A DNA stretch of 64,000 bases, taken from contig NZ_LT992558.1 of NCBI RefSeq assembly GCF_900258435.1, positions 379,598 to 443,597 of the forward strand, written 5' to 3'. Source of the stretch: Carnobacterium divergens. Lineage in GTDB: Bacteria; Bacillota; Bacilli; Lactobacillales; Carnobacteriaceae. A program made the position numbers and the translations under genes. Below the pieces are notes generated by a model. It had not been told where the DNA came from, did not search any database, and was given only the letters and a program-made list of their open reading frames with translations. This document shows, one piece after another, positions 15,967 through 23,852 of this stretch; position 1 is the first letter of the stretch, and every line of letters starts with the position of its first letter.

Positions 15967-18732
15967 ATGAAATTTTACAACAAGGAGAGCCAAGAGGTAC
16001 TAAATGAATTTAAAGTGTCTATAACAGAAGGATTAACAGATACTGTTGTGGAATCAAATAGAGAGCGTTTCGGAGCAAATAAATTAAACGAAGAAAAATC
16101 AGATCCCTATTGGAAAATCTATTTACGCAGTTTTAAAGAGCCAATTGTGATTGTTTTAATGGGTGCAATTTTATTGTCTTTTTTCAGTGCCTATTACGAT
16201 TTTCAAATTAAGGGTGATGTAAAACACGGAACAGAAGCTCTTTATGAAGGAACGGCAATTTTAATTTTGATTATCATTAATGCGACCCTGTCTTTTTGGC
16301 AAGAAATTAGTGCTAAAAAAAGTTTAGATGCGTTAAAACAACTTTCCAATCGTCAAGTCGCTCTTTTACGAAATGGCAATTGGGGACGCTATGATTCAGT
16401 CGACCTTGTGCCGGGAGATATCGTAAAGGTAAACGTTGGTGATTTTATTGAAGCAGATATCAGATGGATTGATACGTCAGAACTACAGGTGATTGAATCG
16501 CATTTAACAGGCGAAGCAGATGCCATTCAAAAGGACAGTCAAGTGCTTGAAGGAGAGATTGGTGTTGGCGATCAACGAAACATGGGGTTCTCAGGATCAA
16601 CAGTTTCAAATGGTAGTGGAATTGGGATTGTTGTTGCAACCGGTCAAAAAACCGAATTAGGAAAAATTGCTGAGCTACTTCAAAATGTTGAGTCAAAACC
16701 TTCACCATTGCAACACACAGTTGGAAAATTGACGAAATCGTTAATGTTGATTTCTGGTTTAGTCGTTGTGTTCACCTTAATTGTTGGAATGATTCAATCC
16801 TATCAAGCAACAGGGGCATTAACCTTTTCCGCAATTGGCGGGGTGTTGTCTACTTCAATTGCTTTAGCAGTAGCCTCTATTCCAGATGCATTGCCAGCGG
16901 TGTTATCCATCGTTTTAACCATCGGTGCCAGCAAGATGGCTAAAAACAAAGGGTTAATTAAATCACTAAACAGCGTTGAGACGCTAGGCGCAACTTCTTA
17001 TGTTTGTTCCGATAAAACAGGAACGTTAACGAAAAATGAAATGACCGTGACGCAATTCTTTGCCAACGGTGACGCATACTTTGTTACAGGCAAAGGGTAT
17101 TCACCAGAAGGTAAAATTATCAGTGACAATCCAGATACGAATGCCTACCAATCATTTATGAAAGGTGCTGTTCTATGTAATGAAGCCGAGGTAAAATTGG
17201 TAGAGCAACAATACAAGCCTTTTGGAAATCCAACAGAAGTAGCTTTAGTGGTTTTAGGAGAGAAAGCCGGAATTACCAAAAAGGACATCCTTGAAAAGGG
17301 CAGTGAGATTTACCGTGTTCTACCGTTTACAAGTAGCCGAAAAATGATGAGTATTATTGTAAAAGAAGACGACCAGTATAAGCTTTATACCAAAGGAGCA
17401 CCAGATGTATTGGTTGAAAAAAGCGCCTATATTTTACATGAAAATGAACGCGTTGAAACCTCTCTTTTAATTAAAAAGTTAGAAGAAACAACCTTGAATT
17501 TTGCTAAAGAGGCATTAAGAACGCTTGCCGTAGCGGAAAAAGTTTTAACCAAAGAAGAAGCAACCAATGGAACGGTGGAAGAATTAGAAGTAGGCTTTAC
17601 TGTGACCGGTATAGCCGGGATTATTGACCCGCCAAGAGAAGAAGTCAGAGAATCTGTTCAGCAATTGAAGGAAGCTTCAGTTAAGGTTGTGATGATTACT
17701 GGGGACCATGAAGCAACTGCTAAAGCGATTGCCTATGATTTAACCATTATTGACTCGTTGGACGCGCCTTCAATCAAAGGGTCAGCAATTGAAAAAATGA
17801 CCGATGAAGAGTTATTTGAAGTTGTCAAAGAAACACAAGTTTATGCTCGTGTTTCACCAGAACACAAACAACGAATTGTCGAACAGTTGCAAAAACACGG
17901 TGAAATCGTTGCAATGACGGGAGACGGAGTGAATGATGCGCCTGCACTAAGAGCCGCGGATATTGGCATTGCAATGGGGATAGCAGGAACAGAAGTGACG
18001 AAGGACTCTGCTGATTTGATTTTACTAGACGATAAGTTTACGACGATCCAAAAAACAGTTGAAAGTGGACGAACCATTTATGCCAATATTAAAAACTTTA
18101 TGCGTCATGAGTTGACAACAAACGTAGCAGAAGTGTTATCTTTATTAATTGGCCTGCTTTTCTTCACAAAAGGGATGGGACAAGTTCCAGCGTCAACACC
18201 GACTTTAACAGCTTTAATGATTCTTTGGGTAAATATGGTCAGTGACGCTGTTCCATCATTTTCACTAGGATATGATGTGGCAGAATCAGATATTATGAGT
18301 GAGAAACCACGTAATCCAAAAGAGTCAGTCTTAGCAAATTACACATGGTCTCGTGTGTTGATTCGAGGAACGGTAATGGGATTAATGGTATACGCAGCCT
18401 TTATCTTGGCAGCAAAAAATGGAATGAGTAGCAATCAAGCCCAAACCGTTGCCTTTTTAACCCTAGTATATGGGCAATTATGGCACGTTTTTGATGCCCG
18501 TAGCTCTAAAACATTATTTAGAAGAAATCCATTCCAAAATAAACCTTTAGTCGCAGCCGTTTTATTTGCTGGAATTAGTTCGTATCTTGTAACGATTATT
18601 CCATTTTTCAATACAGTGATGGGCACAGCACCATTATCATTAAATGTTTATCTTTTATTGCTAGTTGTTCCCGCAATTCCGACGTTCATTTTATCAGGAT
18701 TAAAAGAATTGTTTGGCATTAAAATCTGGTAA
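15967..18732 (+). CDS. Cation-transporting P-type ATPase, Ca2+ (PacL-like) family
   Basis: A 921-aa P2-type ATPase with the expected layout. The cation-ATPase N-terminal domain is followed by the actuator domain around residue 180. The phosphorylation site CSDKTGTLTKNE has Asp349, the hinge is TGDGVNDAPALRAADIG, and there are about ten membrane helices. Two sites differ from textbook Ca2+ pumps: the actuator loop reads TGEAD rather than TGES, and the M4 ion site reads SIPDALPA where PEGLP is usual. The ion is therefore uncertain (Ca2+, or possibly Mn2+). It is a single gene with its own terminator and a structured leader upstream. Confidence 0.88.
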   Translation: MKFYNKESQEVLNEFKVSITEGLTDTVVESNRERFGANKLNEEKSDPYWKIYLRSFKEPIVIVLMGAILLSFFSAYYDFQIKGDVKHGTEALYEGTAILILIIINATLSFWQEISAKKSLDALKQLSNRQVALLRNGNWGRYDSVDLVPGDIVKVNVGDFIEADIRWIDTSELQVIESHLTGEADAIQKDSQVLEGEIGVGDQRNMGFSGSTVSNGSGIGIVVATGQKTELGKIAELLQNVESKPSPLQHTVGKLTKSLMLISGLVVVFTLIVGMIQSYQATGALTFSAIGGVLSTSIALAVASIPDALPAVLSIVLTIGASKMAKNKGLIKSLNSVETLGATSYVCSDKTGTLTKNEMTVTQFFANGDAYFVTGKGYSPEGKIISDNPDTNAYQSFMKGAVLCNEAEVKLVEQQYKPFGNPTEVALVVLGEKAGITKKDILEKGSEIYRVLPFTSSRKMMSIIVKEDDQYKLYTKGAPDVLVEKSAYILHENERVETSLLIKKLEETTLNFAKEALRTLAVAEKVLTKEEATNGTVEELEVGFTVTGIAGIIDPPREEVRESVQQLKEASVKVVMITGDHEATAKAIAYDLTIIDSLDAPSIKGSAIEKMTDEELFEVVKETQVYARVSPEHKQRIVEQLQKHGEIVAMTGDGVNDAPALRAADIGIAMGIAGTEVTKDSADLILLDDKFTTIQKTVESGRTIYANIKNFMRHELTTNVAEVLSLLIGLLFFTKGMGQVPASTPTLTALMILWVNMVSDAVPSFSLGYDVAESDIMSEKPRNPKESVLANYTWSRVLIRGTVMGLMVYAAFILAAKNGMSSNQAQTVAFLTLVYGQLWHVFDARSSKTLFRRNPFQNKPLVAAVLFAGISSYLVTIIPFFNTVMGTAPLSLNVYLLLLVVPAIPTFILSGLKELFGIKIW

Positions 18733-18735
18733 AAC

Positions 18736-18767
18736 AAAAACCATCTATTTTGAATAGATGGTTTTTT
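18736..18767 (+). terminator. Terminator after the Ca2+-type ATPase gene
   Basis: AAAAACCATCTATT (18736-18749) pairs with AATAGATGGTTTTTT (18753-18767) over a 3-base loop. Confidence 0.92.
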
Positions 18768-18922
18768 ATTTAAGCTAAAATTGTTCATTGTATGAGACTA
18801 AGAATCGTTTTCATTTAGGGGTTTCTCTTCGCTTTTCTTATTTTTCGATGGTATGCTTTCACTAGGAAAGAGAACGAGTTTTGATTTAAGTTCAATTAAT
18901 TTGTTAAAGGAAGAATGCGCCT

Positions 18923-20731
18923 ATGAGAAATGATAAAAAATTGTATTTGGTATTAAGTGTGGGAATTATTGCTCTGATTTTAGAATTTTTGTTTCAGCAA
19001 AATAATCTCGCGCAAGGATTAATAACAATCGCTGGCGTGGTCATGTCAGGAGTGATGTTTGTTGGAATGGTTAAAACGTTACGTTCAGGGAGTTATGGAG
19101 TAGATATTTTAGCGATCACAGCTATTATTGCTACACTAGCAGTTGGAGAATACTGGGCAAGCTTGATTATCCTCATTATGCTGACCGGTGGGGATTCACT
19201 GGAAGATTATGCAGCTAAAAAAGCGCGGAGCGAGCTAAAATCGTTATTAGATAATTCTCCGCAAATTGCGCATAAATACGAAGGAGATCAACTTGTTGAA
19301 CTTCCTGTTGAAAACGTTAAGGTAAAGGACGTTCTAGTTGTTAAACCTGGGGAAGTCGTTCCAGTTGATGGTACGGTGCTATCTGGACAATCGCTATTTG
19401 ATGAAGCCTCATTAACGGGTGAGTCAAAACCTGTCAACAAACAAGCAGGAGATTTGTTAATGTCTGGTTCAATAAATGGCGACGGAGCCATTACGATGAC
19501 AGTGGACAAAGTAGCAGCAGATAGCCAATTCCAACACATTGTTCGACTCGTAAAAGAATCAGAGCAACAACCTGCTCATTTTGTTCGATTAGCAGACCGA
19601 TACGCCGTTCCATTTACAATTGTTGCGTATTTAATTGCTGGAATTGCGTGGTACATTTCAAAAGATCCGAAACGTTTTGCTGAAGTTTTAGTCGTAGCCT
19701 CACCATGTCCGTTGATTTTAGCAGCTCCAATTGCGATGGTTTCTGGAATGAGCCGTTCTAGTAGAAACGGAATCATTATTAAGACGGGTACAACGATTGA
19801 GAAATTAGCAACGGCTAAATCCATTGCATTTGATAAAACAGGAACGCTCACCAACGGTGTGTTATCTGTTGACCAAATTCGATCCACTGGAACGATAGCA
19901 AATGACAAGATGGTCTTGCTTGCAGCGAGCGCGGAGCAACAATCAGGCCATATTCTGGCAAAATCATTGATGACCTACGTTGGCAATCAGAATTTATTAA
20001 AAGCAAGTGGAATTGAAGAGTCCGTTGGAAATGGGGTTACAGCGGAAGTAGAAGGCCAAGAAATAAAAGTTGGGAAATTAACTTTTGTTGCACCCAATCA
20101 AACACCAGAAGGCATCAAACAAACAGCTTTATTTATTTCAGTTAACAACCAATATGCGGGTTTTATTACTTTTACAGATACCATTAGAAGTGAGGCTAAA
20201 GAAACAATTAGTCAATTGAAAGCAGAAGGTTTGACCAAACTGATGATGCTAACCGGTGATCAAAAAGATGTTGCGGTTACAATTGCCAAAGAAGTAGGGA
20301 TTACAGAAGTTAAAGCAGAATGTTTACCAGGTGATAAAATTTCAGCATTGAAAGAAATACCTGATTCAGAGCGTCCAATTATAATGGTGGGAGACGGAGT
20401 CAATGACGCGCCTTCACTGACTATTGCAGATATCGGAATTGCAATGGGAGCACATGGGTCAACTGCTGCAAGTGAATCTGCTGATGTAGTTGTCCTAAAG
20501 GATGATCTAAGCAAAGTTAGTACCGTGATTCAATTATCAAAAGATACAATGAAAATTGCCAAAGAATCCGTTCTATTAGGTATTTTAATTTGCACCATTT
20601 TAATGTTGGTTGCAAGTACAGGGGTTATCCCAGCATTGCTAGGAGCAGCGTTGCAAGAAGTGGTTGATGTTGTTTCAATTTTCTCTGCACTTCGGGCACG
20701 GAAAGACCGAAAAAGAAAACGTATAAATTAA
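18923..20731 (+). CDS. Heavy-metal efflux P-type ATPase of P1B-4 type (SPC motif)
   Basis: A 602-aa P1B ATPase without an N-terminal metal-binding (HMA) domain. The metal site in the membrane is SPCP (residues 260-263) in place of the CPC of Cu+ and Zn2+ pumps, which places it in subgroup P1B-4 (CoaT, CtpD, PfeT-like; Co2+, Fe2+ or Ni2+ export). The actuator motif is LTGESKP, the phosphorylation site DKTGTLTNG (Asp304), and the hinge GDGVNDAPSLTIADIG. The usual HP dipeptide region reads SGHILAKSL. It has its own promoter region (18768-18922), where I see no convincing Fur or CzrA box, and a strong terminator. Confidence 0.88.
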   Translation: MRNDKKLYLVLSVGIIALILEFLFQQNNLAQGLITIAGVVMSGVMFVGMVKTLRSGSYGVDILAITAIIATLAVGEYWASLIILIMLTGGDSLEDYAAKKARSELKSLLDNSPQIAHKYEGDQLVELPVENVKVKDVLVVKPGEVVPVDGTVLSGQSLFDEASLTGESKPVNKQAGDLLMSGSINGDGAITMTVDKVAADSQFQHIVRLVKESEQQPAHFVRLADRYAVPFTIVAYLIAGIAWYISKDPKRFAEVLVVASPCPLILAAPIAMVSGMSRSSRNGIIIKTGTTIEKLATAKSIAFDKTGTLTNGVLSVDQIRSTGTIANDKMVLLAASAEQQSGHILAKSLMTYVGNQNLLKASGIEESVGNGVTAEVEGQEIKVGKLTFVAPNQTPEGIKQTALFISVNNQYAGFITFTDTIRSEAKETISQLKAEGLTKLMMLTGDQKDVAVTIAKEVGITEVKAECLPGDKISALKEIPDSERPIIMVGDGVNDAPSLTIADIGIAMGAHGSTAASESADVVVLKDDLSKVSTVIQLSKDTMKIAKESVLLGILICTILMLVASTGVIPALLGAALQEVVDVVSIFSALRARKDRKRKRIN

Positions 20732-20732
20732 C

Positions 20733-20767
20733 AAAACCCCATCCTTTTTATTTAGGATGGGGTTTTT
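20733..20767 (+). terminator. Terminator after the P1B ATPase gene
   Basis: AAAACCCCATCCT (20733-20745) pairs with AGGATGGGGTTTTT (20754-20767). It lies between convergent genes and can act on both strands. Confidence 0.92.
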
Positions 20768-20794
20768 AACCAGTAGATAAAATAAGTATGAGGG

Positions 20795-21364
20795 TTACTT
20801 TGTTTTCAATGGAATGTTATTTTTTTCAAGATACCGATAGACAGTTGATCGAGAAATTTGAGCGGTTCGAGAAATTTTAGCAATGGACATATTTGTGTTT
20901 ACATACAAATCCAGAACCAATTCAATATTCTTATTAATGGGTGGACGGCCAAGTTGCTTCCCGTTATTTCGAGCAGCATTTAATCCGGAAATGACGCGCT
21001 CGCTGATTAATTCAGCTTCCATTTCAGCAAAAGCGCTCATAATAGTGAAAAAGAATCGACCCATTGACGTAGTAGTGTCAATGTTATTTTGAATACTAAT
21101 AAAATGAATATTCCGCTGTTTAAACTCTTCCATCAAAATCAAGAGGTGTTTCGTACCTCGAGATAAACGATCCAACTTGAAAATAACAAACGTATCCCCT
21201 GATTGCAATTCATTAAGTACCTTGTTCAGCTCCGCTCTTTTTTCGTTCCTACCGCTTTCTGTTTCGGTATAAATACGGTCACATCCATAATGTTTCAGTG
21301 CAGCTAACTGAGAATCCAGTTGTTGATAATGTGTGCTGACGCGAGCATAACCTAGTATAGCCAA
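20795..21364 (-). CDS. Serine recombinase (resolvase/invertase family)
   Basis: A 189-aa small serine recombinase of complete length. The catalytic Ser10 is in GYARVSTHYQQLDSQ, and Arg residues are present in KLDRLSRGTKH and AEMEAELISERV. A C-terminal Hin-type HTH (SIAKISRTAQISRSTVYRYLE) binds the crossover site. The start is TTG at 21364 with AGGAGG upstream. No transposase accompanies it, so it is an orphan resolvase or invertase, possibly a remnant of a mobile element. It lies between two ATPase genes and WxL cluster 2. A perfect inverted repeat flanks its promoter. Confidence 0.9.
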   Translation of the reverse strand: MAILGYARVSTHYQQLDSQLAALKHYGCDRIYTETESGRNEKRAELNKVLNELQSGDTFVIFKLDRLSRGTKHLLILMEEFKQRNIHFISIQNNIDTTTSMGRFFFTIMSAFAEMEAELISERVISGLNAARNNGKQLGRPPINKNIELVLDLYVNTNMSIAKISRTAQISRSTVYRYLEKNNIPLKTK

Positions 21365-21383
21365 AAAAATTCCTCCTAAAAGT

Positions 21384-21419
21384 AATGAACTAATCCTATC
21401 ATAATCGAGTTAGTTCATT
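21384..21419 (-). promoter_or_regulatory. Inverted repeat upstream of the serine recombinase gene
   Basis: AATGAACTAA (21384-21393) and TTAGTTCATT (21410-21419) form a perfect 10-bp inverted repeat with a 16-base spacer directly upstream of the RBS. The spacer contains TATGAT on the minus strand, a candidate -10. It may be an autoregulatory operator or part of a recombination site. Confidence 0.5.
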
Positions 21420-21499
21420 ATTTAAAGAAAAAAGGAAGTGTTTTTTTAAGAAATTTTCGTTGTTATAAAAAGAAAAAAATTAAAACGGAAAAATAAACG

Positions 21500-21979
21500 T
21501 TATTTTTTAATTCCATAGAGAATACAGCCTGATAAGTTTGCAAGTAATTGGCCTGTATTCGTTTGAGTAAAATCATCGTTATTCCCTCCGCTACTAGGAT
21601 CAGGAGGCAAAACAGCCTTTGGTTGAATCGAGTAGGGAGTAAGATTAGAAATTTTTAGAGCGGATTGTTTTTTTGTAGTTTCTTTTTTTACTTTTGTTTT
21701 CTTTTTGACAGATGCTGTTTTTTTACGAGGGGCTGGATGAACAGTTTCAAGTTCTTTGTTTTGTCTGGAAGGACCTACAGTATCCGTAGATTCAGGAGGT
21801 GCTTCAACGGGGTCTACTGTGATCGCTGGATTGAGCGGGTTGACAGGCGAGCTATCGGCTAATAAAACGATAGCCGGATCATTTGGACTAGCTTTAATAG
21901 ACATAGGGAAAAAGAGTCCCGAAAATAACAAGCCGCAGATAATAGAAGATTGAGTAAAATGTAAAAATTTATGGTTCAT
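21500..21979 (-). CDS. Small secreted protein coupled to the Mga-like regulator (cluster 2)
   Basis: About 159 aa. A signal peptide is followed by a WxL-type linker (SSPVNPLNPAITVDP) and a strongly basic middle (PRKKTASVKKKTKVKKETTKK), and the protein ends with LLANLSGCILYGIKK. It has no WxL domain. The start is taken at ATG 21979, 5 bases after AAAGGTGA; a GTG at 21988 overlapping the regulator stop (GTGA) is the alternative. A similar protein follows the regulator of cluster 3 (49022-49447), also with a signal peptide, a DPLDP stretch, a basic middle and a C-terminal LSG-x-x-L-x-G. I know no named family for it. Confidence 0.75.
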   Translation of the reverse strand: MNHKFLHFTQSSIICGLLFSGLFFPMSIKASPNDPAIVLLADSSPVNPLNPAITVDPVEAPPESTDTVGPSRQNKELETVHPAPRKKTASVKKKTKVKKETTKKQSALKISNLTPYSIQPKAVLPPDPSSGGNNDDFTQTNTGQLLANLSGCILYGIKK

Positions 21980-21984
21980 AAAAT

Positions 21985-23424
21985 TCACCTTTCCTTATGT
22001 TTCAATTCAATAATTTTGTTTCCGAAGTATTCCCAATCAGTTGGCAAAGGCGGATTTTTCCAAATAATATAATCGCACTGGGAATGAGCGGGTTTAAAAT
22101 CAGAAAGATACAGATTTGTTTGATTGGATAGACTGGGTTCAATCACGATATTTAGAAATTTAAAAGACTTGATTGAAGTGCTAATGAAATGATTATATGA
22201 TTTTCCATGAGAAAAGTCGACACAAACGTATATAGGATTATTCAAAAGTGAGGCAGGTAAGTATCGAATCAAGGAAAATAAATAATCATAAAATAAAATA
22301 GTTGTTTCCTCATTCTTATTGAAATTCTTATGAATAAAAAATTCAGAAAATAAGAAAAAATCGGGATAATTTTCTTTTAAAAATTCAGGATTGGCTTGGA
22401 AATACATCATTAAATCAGAATGATTAAACTTTAAAAATTTGTAGTGAATCCGATTTAATTCCTTTTTTAACAAAGCATAGTAAGTTTCCTCTGTTTGAAT
22501 ATCAAAACGGTTGCCTAGCTGTTTTAAAAAAAGATCGGTTAAATCTAAAGCAGGTGTGCAACTTGATTCAATAAATTTTAGAGAAGCGGTTGTATTGATT
22601 TTTGGAATCAAATTTCCAGCAAATAAGAAGGAACATAAAAAGCTGGTTTCCAATTTTAATTGCGCTTTTGTCAGAGTTGTTGTATCTACAAAGAATTGAA
22701 CAATCATTGGCTTTATCGTTAATTGAATAGCATTAAAAGGCACACTAGTTCCTTGTTTTTTCAGTGTATTTCCAAAAAAAAGTCGTTGAAACGTAATACA
22801 TAAAAAGAAAGTAATTTTAATTTTCTGTGTAGAAGAGAAGGTAGTGTTGAGAAAGGCTGAAAGTTCCTTAAGAAATAATTCGGCTAGTTCAACGAGTTCT
22901 TTAGAGAATGGGTACTCTAAGCTGTTGAAAGAGTGAAAATATACCTCAAAAAGAAAGAGACGAATGTCCGATTCTAGCCCTGCAAGCTGTAAATCAGAGT
23001 CAATCGTAATACGATAATTTTTTAAAATAGTTTCCAATTCACTTCTCAATAGATACGCAGCAGAAAGGCTTAGAAATTGATTTGCTGAGAACTGTTCTAA
23101 CGAGAAGTTCTTTTCTTTAAACATACCATCTAACAAGAGAAACAAGTTAGAAGCCTTTAAATAAATCCACTGTAACGAAAGAATTGAATCAGTTCCATCG
23201 GATTGAAAGGTAATTTTTTTTGAATCTAATTTGATTTGAATGCCAGTAATATGATGGTCGGCTAAGTCTTCAATAATTTGTTTAATTGATTTTTTGACAA
23301 TAAAATTTGAAAAAGAGAGGGCGTCACTGACTTCTTGAATCGATGTAGTTTGTAAAGGAGTTAATTCTAAATGATGTAAGATGGCCATTCTATGTTGATA
23401 TTCTTTATTTAACAAAAAATTCAT
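21985..23424 (-). CDS. Mga-like transcriptional regulator of WxL cluster 2
   Basis: A 479-aa regulator with an N-terminal HTH (TSIQEVSDALSFSNFIVKKSI) and the long helical middle typical of Mga/AtxA-like proteins. Its C-terminal block ends CDYIIWKNPPLPTDWEYFG. The regulator at 47586 ends almost the same way (CDYIIWNTPPTTQDWGNLG), so these two are closer to each other than to the regulators at 5974 and 49791. ATG behind AAGGAGGATCC. It is divergent from WxL cluster 2, its likely target. Confidence 0.82.
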   Translation of the reverse strand: MNFLLNKEYQHRMAILHHLELTPLQTTSIQEVSDALSFSNFIVKKSIKQIIEDLADHHITGIQIKLDSKKITFQSDGTDSILSLQWIYLKASNLFLLLDGMFKEKNFSLEQFSANQFLSLSAAYLLRSELETILKNYRITIDSDLQLAGLESDIRLFLFEVYFHSFNSLEYPFSKELVELAELFLKELSAFLNTTFSSTQKIKITFFLCITFQRLFFGNTLKKQGTSVPFNAIQLTIKPMIVQFFVDTTTLTKAQLKLETSFLCSFLFAGNLIPKINTTASLKFIESSCTPALDLTDLFLKQLGNRFDIQTEETYYALLKKELNRIHYKFLKFNHSDLMMYFQANPEFLKENYPDFFLFSEFFIHKNFNKNEETTILFYDYLFSLIRYLPASLLNNPIYVCVDFSHGKSYNHFISTSIKSFKFLNIVIEPSLSNQTNLYLSDFKPAHSQCDYIIWKNPPLPTDWEYFGNKIIELKHKER

Positions 23425-23642
23425 GAGGATCCTCCTTATACATTATTTTATTTAATCTAGTCTATACTTTATAGGAATATAATTATCAAGTCTAGAGCTA
23501 ATTTTTATGTTTTAAGTGAATTCAAACAACTATAGAATAACAGAGACATATATTTAATGCTATTTTATTTTAAAAACTAGCTTATTTAAACCCATTCAAA
23601 TAAGGATTCTAAAAAATTTCCAAAAAAAATAAATTTTTTAAA

Positions 23643-23671
23643 ATGACAGTGAAAATAGTAGATGATATAGT
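23643..23671 (+). promoter_or_regulatory. Promoter of WxL cluster 2
   Basis: ATGACA (23643-23648), a 17-base spacer, then TGaTATAGT with the -10 at 23666-23671. It sits about 22 bases before the palindrome. Confidence 0.6.
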
Positions 23672-23692
23672 AATTGCAGATAGGAACAACAT

Positions 23693-23738
23693 AAAAAAAG
23701 TGTCTCGTAAACAAATGTTTACGAGACACTTTTTTTTT
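23693..23738 (+). terminator. Perfect palindromic terminator or attenuator in the WxL cluster 2 leader
   Basis: A 21-bp perfect stem (23693-23713 with 23716-23736, 2-base loop) starts with seven A, has the core GTGTCTCGTAAACA and ends in eight T. It lies between a promoter and the first WxL gene (23853), so transcripts should stop after about 60 bases unless antitermination occurs. It is symmetric and works on both strands. Confidence 0.85.
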
Positions 23739-23852
23739 GCCTTTTTCACCAATCTAAATTGGCATCAAAGCTGACTTTCACTCGTGTATGACGATTTTTT
23801 TAATAGCGTGTCGTAATCATTTGTTTACACGACTCATTTAAGGGGTGAAAGA

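Larger units (their letters stand above)
23425..23852. promoter_or_regulatory. Divergent regulatory region of WxL cluster 2
   Basis: 428 bases without a gene. On the plus strand it holds a promoter (23643-23671) and a perfect terminator-like palindrome (23693-23736). A second, weaker repeat at 23807-23833 shares the TGTTTAC core with the palindrome. The left half is very AT-rich with runs of A, as expected for the Mga-like regulator promoter. Confidence 0.55.

Noticed and set aside
18768..18922. Fur or metal-repressor box upstream of the P1B ATPase gene
   Set aside because: Only weak, imperfect palindromes; none close enough to a consensus to report.
20795..21364. Complete Tn3-type transposon
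   Set aside because: Only a resolvase-like gene is present; no transposase and no 38-bp terminal repeats were seen.
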